Source: Chara braunii
Taxonomy: Eukaryota; Streptophyta; Charophyceae; Charales; Characeae
Direction: 5' to 3'
Assembly: GCA_003427395.1 (NCBI GenBank)
Contig: BFEA01000548.1
Coordinates: 64,692-115,969, forward strand
DNA: 51,278 nt
Shown here piece by piece: positions 22,562 to 32,844 of this stretch; position 1 is the stretch's first letter; the number at the start of each line of letters is the position of its first letter. The notes below the pieces were generated by a model, which worked only from the letters and a program-made list of their open reading frames with translations, made no database searches and was not told the DNA's origin. The position numbers were made by a program, and so were the translations under genes.

Positions 22562-23269
22562 TCATTTTGCTGCGCGTTTCTTGTGTCTCGAACCATGTCT
22601 TTGTACTCCCTGAGGTTGTGGTCTCTGGATGTAGAGCCACCTGAACCCTACGAGCTTCGAGCATTTCCAACCGAGTCCCATAACGTCAAAGTCAACCATA
22701 GCACATAACTCTTCCCATAAAGTAGGAAGATATGGCCGAGAGAAAATCCCTCGTTTGAGATGCTCGAGCTCAGATGGTTCGGTCACCGCCTCATAATCAA
22801 TTACTGCAGGCGAAATGCACCCCTTTGCCAGATCCACCAGTAGTTCACTCCAGTTTGAACCATCCGTAAGAGTGAAGGGGACTGGAGACATAGGATAATC
22901 AATTTAGAGCTTTGGTCCAAAGCTGCGAATCAACTTTACTCCATTTTCATCTAACCCTTTCTCTTTCTCTTCTAAGTACTTGGCTGCAGCATCCCAAACT
23001 GAATCGCAGTAATTATGAGTCTCCTTGACTTTCTTCACGTAGAGTCTCAAGTCGAGGATGGTGCCTGCTGCAAAACTTGTGAGAAAAAAAAAAATGGATA
23101 GGCTTACTTGTCTGAAGCTAACTGCACTCACATACCGATACTGAACTGCATCTTTGAGGGCTCTAATGTTGAGACTAGCCAAGACGGCCTCCGGGACTGA
23201 AGATGACTGTACTGTACCCATTGAATGAAGATGGTGTTCAGACTGATCTTTGTCCCTTGGCGAGATCAT
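22562..23269 (-). pseudogene. Unrecognised protein family, left copy, one in-frame stop
   Basis: I do not recognise this family. From an ATG at 23,269 the frame runs to 22,562 with a single TAA (22,904-22,906), after SFGPKL, where the right copy has Phe. Landmarks shared with the right copy (37,143-37,796) are SFGPKL, DYP, LTDGS.W, LVDLAK..ISPA, IDYEAVTEPSE, HLKRGIFS, YLPTLWE and MGLGWKC, then GFRWLYIQ and a basic C-terminus. About half the residues are identical by eye, far more in the C-terminal half. A run of ten or so T bases sits in the hydrophobic segment near 23,085. A homologous 3' flank with a polyadenylation signal follows. With only one stop it is either recently disabled or affected by a sequence error. 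Confidence 0.7.
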
Positions 23270-23290
23270 TGCGTGACTGTTTCCGATCAC

Positions 23291-26200
23291 TAATACAGGT
23301 AAGAATGATCGAGCCCTAACTGACCTTGATCAACCCCCGAATAGCTCAAGCGACAAAACATTAAATGGTTTTGGTTGAGGGTCTGCGATAGCCCGGACAA
23401 CTGAGTGTTAATTGAGTATTGGTCGTATTCTGGATTGCATGTGACAGAGAATATTAACTGAGTACTTGATTGATTGATGCTTGAATACTAGTTCAATTCT
23501 CAAAGTTGCCGTGTGATTTCCTGCTTTGTCGGTTAGCCTTTTGATGTATCACGCAGGGCATTCCCAATAACCTCCTCCTTTCGCACCCTCATCGTTGGTT
23601 ACTGGCGGCCTCTCGTACCCGACCAAAGTTTTCAAGGGAGGAAAACGTACTGTGCAACTTCCAGCCTGTTCCGTAAAAGTAGATGGTTTACTCGATTGAT
23701 TTTCACTCCTTCGCTAACTCTCGTGCCTGCTCCCTCGTTGAGTTCACATGGTGTCTGACATAATGAATTCTGATAGGTTCTTCTGATTCGGCCGAGCGAG
23801 CCAAGTAGAACGGTTGTGCTGATTGCCTCACTGACCAAATTCTCATAACGTTCGGTGTACTTGACTGAAGTCTGTCATCCGACTGTATTGAACGTTATCT
23901 CTCACGTATGGTTTTCTGAACATTGCAATGTGATTAATACCATCGTCTTCCCACTCCATTTATTCGCTTTTACGACATTACACATCGTCATCCGCTAGGG
24001 GTTCTCCCCTTCTTTTTTTTGTTTTTTTTTCCCTTACTGTTTGCTATTAATGAACTTCTCATGCTCGATCCACCGATTCTACAGATGAAAAGGTTCTATG
24101 CAATTGCCCGTCCGACCTGTACAGGTAGAAGGTATATGCAATGACCCCTTGATCTTTCACTAGCTTTAGCGCCCCTTCTCTCATTAGTCTTCAAACACGT
24201 TGAATGTTTTAGATTGCCTCCTCCTCCCAACCGTCTCCTTTGTCCACGTGGAGAGAGCAGGTTACCTCCAACTTGCCTTTACTCCCCATGATTCCCTAGC
24301 ATTCCTTGCTGAGACCCGCTGCCCATATTAATATTGCGTAACCACTTCCCATGTTTTCACTTATTTGTTATCCGGTCACCCTCTCGCCCCACGGACAATT
24401 GTGTAAACGGTGAGTTTTCTGATTTGACTGAGTCATTGTCCTTCTGACCTGAAGGTAGTTCGTAGTCTGTTGGGTATGGACAGAGGGTTGTTCGTGAGCT
24501 TAACTCTGTCAACAGTTCCCTGGTTCAGTCCCTCAGTTCCTCTTAGTCTGAGCATATTAATGTTGTCTCAAGCTTCGTGTTCTGAGGTCTGTTATTCTCG
24601 AGTCGGTCTAATTTGTGACTGCAAACCAGTCGATCCGAACAAATTAGCCTTATTTTCTTTCTGTTGATAGTGGATTCTTGGTCCAAGCGCATCGACATGT
24701 AAAACCGTGAACCAGGTCATGAGCACGGCGTTATTAGCGTGTTCTCGCTTCCCACCCTCCTGCAAAGACCCATTACACAGCTTTGGGACCGAAGGTTGCA
24801 AGACATGTAGGAGATTCCCCATTAGTCGGAGTTTCCATGAATCATTCAGTTTCTGCCTCTAATAACAGACCGCCAACATTCATTTGAGGAGAACGCACAT
24901 CTATAACTGGCTTGTAGTTAACTACTCATCAACGGTCTATTATTGTGTCTGATAGTTTACAAGGCAAACGTCACAGCCCGTCCCTTTATTATTTTCTCAG
25001 TGCAGTCTCTGTTGAAGGGCCATAGATAATTAATTGCTGGTGTGGAAAATCACACTAATTATCTGCCCGTACTCTTTTTTTATAGACATTGCCAAAGACC
25101 TGTAGCTACAGGCTAGAAAGGGTCTGTTTCTCTCTTTGAGTGGGAACGTATACTGGATAGGACTCAGTTAGGTTCAATCTATCCGCTTTCTTTACTCAGG
25201 TATAGTAAAAAGTATTTTAGCCCCTACACGCCCGTCTTGATATTACTAAACGGTGGTTTCCGCCAAGCGTCGTCGAGATTTTTCTTTCTTTATTGTAAGT
25301 GTCAGGTTGCTAAGTCTGTCGATCAAAGGTTAGCTGCTTGCCCCTTAGTGGATTGTCCACTGCAGTTTTTCCTGTCAGCTACTCACAACGAGATCTTTTA
25401 GCAGATCATCCGTTGTTGCTTCACGCATTGTACTGAGCTTTCTCAGACATAGGCAACATCCCATGACTTTCTCTCAAAAAAAAGTTTAGAGGTGTCACTT
25501 ACAGTACGTTACATTCCAATAGCGTGTTACACGCTGCCGGTAGAGAATCACTCACTAATAGAGTGCGTGGCTCTCATCCCTATCAAGGAAAAGTCACACA
25601 ATATCACACAAGAAATAGTAGCCTCTGAAAATAATAAAAGAAACCGTTGGGCATAACCTATCATTACTAGGCATTGGCTCAAGGAGTTATCAACAACAAC
25701 CTACATCACTTGGTCTGTCAAATTCCTTGAATTAACTTTTCTTTCACCATCGTCCCATTTCGTCCCCTAGTAAACCAAACGAGTTGACTTAGTGAAGTAG
25801 GCTTACCGAGTCTGTCACTCCTCGGATTACAACGCAAGGGCAATGGTAATGACCAGTGTAAAGGGCATGGAAAAGGCACTTTACTCATGCAGTACCCAAC
25901 GTGTCCTTTTTCATTTGGCTAAACTATGGTTTAAGAATTGTCAATCTCCATCGAGCAAAAACTTAATCAAAAGGTAAGTGATTTTCCTTTTAACATTTAC
26001 CATTTTTTCCATTGAACAGGTGATGCTCTGGTGAGAGGAGGGAATTTTGGAGAAGAGAATTTAGCATTTAGTGATCATAATCTTATCCGTTTCGACCATT
26101 ATCGGTATCTCATTGTCTAAGCGAGCCAGTCCCTCCCCTTTCTTCCTTTGCCTCCTGTGTCTCCCGGTCACATCTTGTCGTAACCTCAACCACACTCCGT

Positions 26201-27700
26201 TCTCCACCTATAATCACTCTCAATTAGATAATGTCATAAAGTGAACGACCTGATAGCAGTTCAACCAACTAGAAAACTAGGGAGCACAAACAATGATGTA
26301 CCGATTAACCCAAGGCGAACGCTAATAACACCTAGTTACCATAGTATACAGTTCACGATGACGGTCCACAACACTGGCGACGTCCAAAACTCGAACTCAT
26401 TCCTCTCAACTATCCTCACTACAGTTGATCTACAGGTACTTTCTCAAAGGCAACCACGAAGGCTAGCATAAGCGGAGGGGGAGAAACTATAGTAGTATAT
26501 AGCACAAATGACCATGGGTTTACCATACTATCAATGAAAGGTGTGATCAGCGTATAACTCTGCTTATGTGTAATCTCGACGGAAGCGAGAAAGCTGCGTG
26601 TCTGAAGATGATGCCCGATTGACACAGGCTGCTAAGTGTACCAGAGTACAGACGATGGTGGGACACTTCAATCCCCGTTATAGCTTGTCAACAACAGACG
26701 ATCGCTGTCCAAGAGGGATCAATTGCCATCAACGGGCAGAAGGCACACGCATCTTTGCACATCTTCTTGATACCCTGTAATCACGTCTCCCAGCTTCTCT
26801 CACGTCACTCATACATCGTGTCAACCTCTCTCTTGATCCGGACAGGTTCACTCTCCTGTCGATGGTCACACACTCTTCTTGACGAGGAGGCGGCGACAAC
26901 TATGCCCCTTTTGCTGGAAAGCAACACGTGGGTCAAACTCTAGGAGCCAGACCTCTCCTCATAGCGGTTTCATGCTTACTCGGAGAGGCACCCCCAGTTC
27001 TCGAGCATCATCCGTACCGTGCACTTTCGCTCGCCGTTACATTCACACCAACGAGAGAGAGTAGTACAGTGTCACGGTCCCCAAACACAGTCGCACAGCC
27101 CCACTAGAGTGGTGACCTTGCTGCCAAGACTAAGCAATGCAAACATCAACAGTAACTTATGATCACCAGAGTTCTCGTGTCTCATTCTCAAATGCACGCA
27201 TGTGTTGGCTTCCACCGTGCTCGTGCATCTCCCAAGTTCAATCTCTCATGTTAGTTCATGCTACAAGCAAGCCATACGTAGTTCTCGTGACGTCCGGTCT
27301 TGTCACTGTGGGGCATGGTAATGACGTACGTCAACCGTGATGTGCGAGTTCACATCTTGCCGACCTCTCTCAGTTGCGGCAGGCCCCCTTCATTCACAAC
27401 CCACTTGCACGACCTTATTCGACTGCTTATTCCTGCGTGAATAGAAACCTCTTCTGTTTGACTTTGACGCGTGTCATCTTTCACCCTGGTCCTCTCTCTT
27501 TCTTGCGTAGCTGGCACTTCCCCAGTTGTCTCTCTCCCGCTAACCGTCACCTCGCTTTCCCTCGACTAACTAAAGTACCTTCTCAACCCTGTTGACGTCA
27601 ACTAATTTTCCTGTCATGAGTTTCGCGTTACTTGTCCGACTCTCTTTTTTTCTCTCTTTCTGCTGTAACTGCCCCATACTCTCTATCACGTCCCCGCAGC
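23291..27700. other. Long non-coding interval of the left arm
   Basis: No frame longer than about 80 codons looks coding, apart from low-complexity ones near 27,350-28,080. T-rich runs occur at 24,010-24,033. The interval corresponds in position, but not visibly in sequence, to 32,850-36,790 of the right arm. A TGACGTCA-type motif near 27,593 also occurs twice in the right arm (32,998, 33,834). Confidence 0.4.
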
Positions 27701-28123
27701 CTAGTGGGGTCGATCCCTTTGTCACCATGAGTTGGCCTCTGGGCCACTCTCTACTAGTTCAGTCGGCGGGTGGTCCCGCCTCCACTAGTCCAGTCCATGC
27801 CAGGACTGGGTTTCCACGCCCATGTCACTGGCATCTCTTTCAGCCTCCATGTTGCGGTCCAAATGTTGTTGTTCCCTCTCTCCAGTATCCGTGAACGTCT
27901 CCTCGTCCAGGTATGAAATGATGACCTTTATTTCGGTCGTGACCCCGTCTTACCTGCATCTTCTCTCGGCACGGTCTTTAGCCTCCATATTCGCCTTCTG
28001 TAGCCCTTGGTCTGCCCTCATTTCCTCCTTTTTTCCCCCTTCTACGCTTAACTTCAGCTTCGCCTCCTGCCTATCGTAACTGTAGTCCAGTACGGCCGTC
28101 ACTGTAGGCCCTTCACCAGTCAT
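27701..28123 (-). pseudogene. Leader-type reading frame, left copy (broken)
   Basis: From an ATG at 28,123 a 57-codon frame ends at a TAA (27,950-27,952) and continues in the same frame with further stops to 27,701. Its residues parallel the plus-strand frames at 32,372-32,844. GEGPTV, KLKLSVEG, KKEEMRADQGLQ and EAKDRAERRCR match REGPWITV, LRLKINVEG, KEEEMRTDPKLQ and EAKDRAEHRCR. After the stop, IKVIISYLDEETFTDTGE and DHPPTELVESGPEANSW match MQVTVSYHETK and NHPLARAVEGGSEASSR. The product is unknown; an acidic, helix-rich polypeptide with two short beta-like repeats would be expected. It could be the start of a gag-like gene of this element. Confidence 0.6.
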
Positions 28124-28290
28124 CTGTTCCCTCTAAAGAAACCGGAGGCACCTTGGCCTATAGCCATACAGCCCATTGCTTCGAACCATGGTTGCCCCCT
28201 CCCTCCTTCGGTTGGTCTACACGCCGGTACCAGGCCACAAAAGTCCGTGACAACTGCGGTCGAACACTCAGCGCAAGCACACACGAGCTG

Positions 28291-28894
28291 TCTCACGCTC
28301 ATGCTGCAACACAATCTTCCCTCAGTTCGCCAGCAGACAGTGTGACGAGACGATGTCGACCGGTAGGAGGGATCTGCCGGCACGTCGTCCACACCCTATA
28401 CCTCACGCCGCGTCTGTCACCCGTGGGAGGGTTGGTTGGGGCTCCTGTAACCTGCACAAACCACGTCAGTCCACACCCACAAAGACAAGGACCGCGACCG
28501 ATCAAAACAAGTGTGCGAACAAATCATAAGTCGCAGCCTGGGAGGAATAAATAGAATGTCTTCATTCAGTCCAGAATGATAGGGTGTGTAACACTAGTGC
28601 CGGCCTCGACCGTATGTCTCGTCCCTATGTCTGGGAAGTCTGTTTGGGTGCCTATAGATCTAGTCATCAGTCTGGGCCTAATCCTCCTTCCAATCGGGTG
28701 ACGCCGGTAACGTGCCCGTCGGTCCCAAGGGACGGTGCTAGAACTCTCCGTATCTGAAGTCGCCTCTCTCGCCCACTGGGACCAAAGCTCAAGGTCTACT
28801 GTGACCATGCCTCCGAGGTCTGGTTCGGAATGTGCCACTTCCGAACGCCCCGCTCGGAGTGCGCCTCCCCGGGCTGCGCCCCCTCGTGGAAGTG
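28291..28894. other. Inner edge of left arm, no gene recognised
   Basis: A 90-codon minus-strand frame (28,838-28,566) ends with a Thr-rich stretch (SIGTQTDFPDIGTRH), but no family is evident and nothing in the right arm supports it. Confidence 0.35.
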
Positions 28895-29270
28895 CTTCTT
28901 CAAAATGTGCCTCTTCGGAAAGTAGCTCTTCGGAATGTACCTGTTCGGGATGTACCTCTTCGGAAAGTACCTGTTTGGGATGTACCTCTTCGGAATATAC
29001 GTGTTCGGAATGTACGTGTCCAGGATGTGCCTCTTCGGAGTGTACATGTTCGGGATGTACCTCTTCGGAATGTACCTGCTCGGGATGTACCGCTTCGGAA
29101 TGTGCCTGTTCGGGATATACCTCTTCGGAATGTACCTGCTCGGGATGTACCTCTTCGGAATGTGCCTGTTCGGGATATACCTCTTCGGAATATACCTGCT
29201 CGGGATGTACCTCTTCGGAATGTGCCTGTTCAGGATGTACCTCTTCGGAATATACCCTGTTCGGATGCGC
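28895..29270. repeat. 15-bp minisatellite with 60-bp higher-order unit
   Basis: About 25 units of 15 bases alternate between CTCTTCGGAATGTAC-like and CTGTTCGGGATGTAC-like forms. Near 29,090-29,240 groups of four units repeat as 60-bp blocks. Because 15 is divisible by three, all plus frames stay open and encode five-residue repeats (SSECT, RNVPV, MYLFG types). I regard these as by-products of the repeat, not genes. Confidence 0.9.
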
Positions 29271-29389
29271 CTATTGTGTCCGTCAGCGTGCTCTTGGGTG
29301 CGCCCTGTCGGGATGCATCGTTAGTGTCCCGCCCGTGTCCGCGTTGTACTCGAAAGAGTCCGTCTAGCCCAGTGGTCTGACCGCGCCCG

Positions 29390-29873
29390 ATAGGCCTGTC
29401 CGCCCGGTGATCCGACTGCGCCCGAATGGCTTGTCCCGCCTGGTGATCCGATTGCGCCCAAATGGCCCATTCCGCCTAGTATTCCGACTGCGCCCAAATG
29501 GCCCGTTCCGCCTGGTGATCCGACTGCGCCCAAATGGCTCGTTCCGTCTGGTGATCCGACTACGCCCAAATGGCTCGTTCCGTCTGGTGATCCGACTGCG
29601 CCCAAANNNNNNNNNNNNNNNNNNNNNNNNNNNNNNNNNNNNNNNNNNNNNNNNNNNNNNNNNNNNNNNNNNNNNNNNNNNNNNNNNNNNNNNNNNNNNN
29701 NNNNNNNNNNNNNNNNNNNNNNNNNNNNNNNNNNNNNNNNNNNNNNNNNNNNNNNNNNNNNNNNNNCTGCGCCCAAATAGCTCGTTCCGTCTGATGATCC
29801 GACTGCGCCCAAATGGCTCGTTCCGTCTGGTGATCCGACTGCGCCCAAATGGCTCGTTCCGCCTGGTGATCTA
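29390..29873. repeat. 36-bp minisatellite interrupted by an assembly gap
   Basis: Units of 36 bases containing CGACTGCGCCCAAATGGC and TTCCGTCTGGTGATC repeat at least nine times, flanking a run of N at 29,607-29,766. Both strands stay open through the repeat (12-residue units), again because the period is divisible by three. Confidence 0.9.
29607..29766. other. Assembly gap (160 N)
   Basis: There are 160 N bases inside the 36-bp minisatellite. The unit phase on both sides would need a gap of 25 plus a multiple of 36 (for example 133 or 169), so 160 is an estimated rather than measured length. Confidence 0.95.
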
Positions 29874-30375
29874 AAACGCGCCACAAAAGAGTTGTCTTGC
29901 CTGGCGCCCGGGCGCGCCTGCCCACACTCGGGCTCGCTCTGGTGTTTCCCTCTACCCTGCACCGCTGCGCGCGGTACACACTGTTCCGTGAGTGTGTGCG
30001 AGTGCGCTATGGCACTCCCCTGTCTCGATCTCTCGGGCTAGGCCCATGCTGGTGCGCGCGGCTACTCCCCGCTGACCCAACCTACTGCGCGGCTTCTCCC
30101 GCCACTCCGCCGCAGTGTCCCCCGCTGCTCGTCCTTGCTGGTTATCAGCTGGTGCACGGAGTCAGTCCCCGCTGGCGCGTGGGTATCCCTCCCCGGTCCC
30201 CCAATCTTCTGCACGAGCGCGCGCTGATGCGCGCGACCCTCCCTCTTCAGCCCTGCGCGCGGATCGTCCCCGCCGTTCCGACCAGGTGCGCGCGCTCTTC
30301 CCTGCTGTTTCGATAAGGTGCGCACGCTCTTCCCCACAGTTCCGTGCGCGACTCTCCCCCGCTGGCCCGACCAGG

Positions 30376-30810
30376 TGCGTGCGCGGTTGCGCGCAGCTCC
30401 CCGCCAGCTGTCCCATGCAGGTGCGTGAGCGCACGCTGATGCGCGCAGCCTTTCCCCACTGTCCAAATCAGGTGAGCGGGTGCGCGGTGTTCCACGCGGC
30501 TTCCCCCCTCCGCTGGTTCGATCAGGTGAGTGCGCGGTTACGCGCGGCTCCCCACCAACTGTCCCGTGCAGGTGCGTGAGCGCGCGCTGATGCGCGCGGC
30601 CTTCACCCGCTGTCCAGATCGGGTGCGCGAGTGCGCAGTGTTCCGCGCGGTTTCCCCCCTCTGCTGGTCCGATGAGGTGAGTGCGCGTTTGCGCGCGGCT
30701 CCCCACCAGCTGTCCCGTGCAGGTGTGTGAGCGCGCGCTGATGGGCGCGGCCTTCCCCCGCTGTCCAGATTGGGTGCGCGAGCGCGCACTGATGCGCGCG
30801 GCCTTCCCCC
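30376..30810. repeat. 151-bp GC-rich tandem repeat
   Basis: GTGCGTGAGCGC starts units at 30,421 and 30,572, and a GTGTGTGAGCGC variant starts one at 30,723: exactly 151 bases apart each time. A partial unit precedes the first. Units contain CTGATGCGCGCGGCCTT, a CCGCTGTCCAGATC-like part, and two GGTGAGTG/GGTGCGTG motifs. Long Arg/Ala-rich antisense frames follow from base composition. Confidence 0.85.
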
Positions 30811-31591
30811 GCTGTTAGGATCGGGTGAGTGGGTGCGCGGGTGCGCGCTATTGCCCGCGGCTGACCTGCTACCCCCTCCTATCGCGTGCGGATGCACGCA
30901 GGCACGTGTGGCTGCCCTGCTGCTCTCTTTCCTACCGTGCGCAGATGGGCGCAGGCGCGCGAAGCTCCCCTGCTGGCCCCTCCTGCTGTGCGCGGGTGCA
31001 CGCAGGTACGCGCAGCTGTGCGCAGCTACCTTGCTGCTCCTACCTGTCGCGCGTGTGTGTGCACCGGTGCGCACGGTGTCGGAGGGCGCGGTGTCCCGAC
31101 CCTCCTCTGCGTACCAAGTCCCCGTTTGGTATCAGTCTCTTGCTCGATGTCGCTTCCTGTAGGTAAGTTCCCAAACAACTACGACCCTTAGTACCCGGGC
31201 CATACCTTGATGTGGACGGGCCCTGTTGGTGCCTGCCTTGGCAAAAAGGTGCGCCACAGGGCTTTCCATTGCTCCACGCAGGCTTGGCGCCCTTTCTGTA
31301 CAGCAGCGCACTACCGGCCTGTGGCCGCGGTAGCCGCCGGGCTCGCCCTGGGACACGAAGATGAAGGGACAGGTGCTGTTTTTTTTACTGCACGCCGAGT
31401 GTCCCTCTGCCAGGTTATGGGTCGGATACTTGGAGCAGTATCATTATCTGGAAAATGGAAAATGTAAAAAGGAAAAAGAAGTGAAAAGGGAGCTAGGGGA
31501 CTAATCCGTGCGATTGAATTGTCAGCCTTAATATGGGGTAATATGACGGTCACTGGTCGCCCTGTTGTTACGTTTTTCGTTCCTTTCTTAA
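30811..31591. other. GC-rich spacer, degenerate repeats, no gene
   Basis: CG/GCGC-rich sequence continues with looser repeats of GCGCGGGTGC- and CTCCCCTGCTGG-type motifs to about 31,070, then ordinary non-coding DNA. Frames of 100-178 codons on both strands overlap each other and have repeat-driven composition. Confidence 0.4.
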
Positions 31592-31624
31592 CTATTATTA
31601 TTGTTATTATTATTATTATTATTC
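31592..31624. repeat. TTA/ATT microsatellite
   Basis: About eleven ATT units with one G interruption. Confidence 0.9.
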
Positions 31625-32071
31625 TACTGGTTTCTCGGACGCGATTTCCTTTCCTTTCTTTTCTGGTCTCTGTCACTTCGTAGTGGAGGCCGACAGTTCA
31701 AATCTTGGACTACGACTGTCGTCTGAAGGCCTAGGCTGGCTCGAACCCCTCATAAGTTGCTTGTGTCAGGGCTGTTTGATTGAGCGTCGCGCGGTAAGGC
31801 CCCAAAAGAGGGGCGACCCGATGCCGCATCGGTAGGAGGCTTATCACCCTCCTTGGAAAGGTCATAAGCCCCCTCCTTGCTATCGGACACGGGCACCCGA
31901 GAAGGGTTAGGTCGATGGTTCATTTTAAAAGGATGGGAGCGTCGGTCGGGTTCCCGTTATGGGACTGCTGCGCTAAGTGCAGTGGTCCTTTCACGCAAGG
32001 GCTGGCCCTGCGACCGCTGGCGCACCGTTTTGAAATTCCCTGTTGTCTATTGGTTTCGACTTTTGCCTCCT

Positions 32072-32077
32072 AATAAA
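32072..32077 (+). promoter_or_regulatory. Possible polyadenylation signal AATAAA
   Basis: AATAAA followed by a T/G-rich stretch (GTGTTTTCTTTTGTTTTTATT) has the usual form of a 3' end. No reading frame upstream can be linked to it, so it may be fortuitous or belong to an element end. Confidence 0.3.
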
Positions 32078-32371
32078 GTGTTTTCTTTTGTTTTTATTAA
32101 CTGACTTTATCAGTTTGATCCCTTGTTTAAAACACAGGGATCACGGCTGACGAAAACCTTATAAGAGGAGGATGGTGGCTTTAGAAAAGTTAGTCCTGGG
32201 AAAAATCGCACTATGCTGAGTCCCAGCTTATTGCAGATAGAGGGCTAAGCGGCCTTGGCGGGCGAGCGGGAGATTGTCGGCGTGCGTTTGCTCTGCACGC
32301 TGAGCAGTTTGGCCTTGATTGCTTGGGACAGTGGACTGAGCTGGTGCGGGGTCTGCTGAGAAACCCTGGCT

Positions 32372-32844
32372 ATGGCGCTGCACGGCTATAGGTCGGGTTA
32401 CTGGTATCTCCAGACGCGCTGGAAACCCATGTCTAGAGAAGGGCCCTGGATTACGGTAATGCTTAGTTATGATGGGGGAGATGAGTTAAGACTGAAGATC
32501 AATGTGGAGGGGGCCAAGGAGGAGGAAATGAGGACAGATCCAAAGTTGCAGGACGCTATTACGGAAGCAAAAGATCGGGCCGAGCATCGCTGCAGGAGGG
32601 CGGAGTGACGGCAAGAATGCAGGTCACGGTCTCGTATCATGAGACCAAGACCTCAGGCGGGGAGAGCGAGATGAGTGAGGCAGACCGGGAGATCGACCTT
32701 CAATCTTGGAACAGGCCGGACCAGGTCCGCAAGAACCACCCGCTGGCACGAGCTGTGGAAGGCGGGTCCGAGGCCAGCTCACGAAAACCGGTGCCCAGGG
32801 GCCGCGAGACAAGTGAGAAGAGGGGCAAGGCCGACAGGGGCTAA
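32372..32844 (+). pseudogene. Leader-type reading frame, right copy (frameshifted)
   Basis: An ATG at 32,372 opens a 78-codon frame ending at TGA 32,606-32,608. A second frame overlapping it (32,605-32,844) continues the similarity to the left copy, so one ancestral frame of about 150 codons has probably been split by a frameshift near 32,600. The first half has REGPWITVMLSYDGG, LRLKINVEG and an acidic helix KEEEMRTDPKLQDAI..EAKDRAEHRC. The second half has MQVTVSYHETK, then a charged tail. The two halves begin with similar beta-like strands (TVMLSYD, VTVSYHE). I know no family for it. Conservation of residues in both arms suggests it once encoded protein. It may be the N-terminal part of a Gag-like gene. 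Confidence 0.55.

Larger units (their letters stand above)
22072..28290 (-). repeat. Left arm of inverted element pair
   Basis: This is a diverged, inverted counterpart of about 32,290-38,523. Two anchor zones align well. One is 28,290-27,700 (leader reading frame and upstream sequence) against 32,290-32,850. The other is 23,290-22,072 (protein gene plus about 490 bases of 3' sequence) against 36,790-38,523. Between the anchors (4.4-4.8 kb) I cannot align the arms by eye. The shared sequence ends exactly at GCGACA on the minus strand (22,072), next to the Gag leader of gypsy copy 1. It may therefore be a very long 5' LTR of that element, or a separate element beside it. Confidence 0.6.

Noticed and set aside
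28895-29880. CRISPR-like array
   Set aside because: The repeats are head-to-tail minisatellites without spacers, in a eukaryotic context.
30062-31074. Antisense frames of 214 and 178 codons, Arg/Ala/Gly-rich
   Set aside because: They overlap long frames on the other strand, follow the 151-bp GC-rich repeat and its degenerate continuation, and show no domain. GC-rich DNA has few stops by chance.
31680-31760. tRNA-like B-box around a GTTCAAATC motif
   Set aside because: The surrounding bases do not fold into acceptor, D and anticodon arms.
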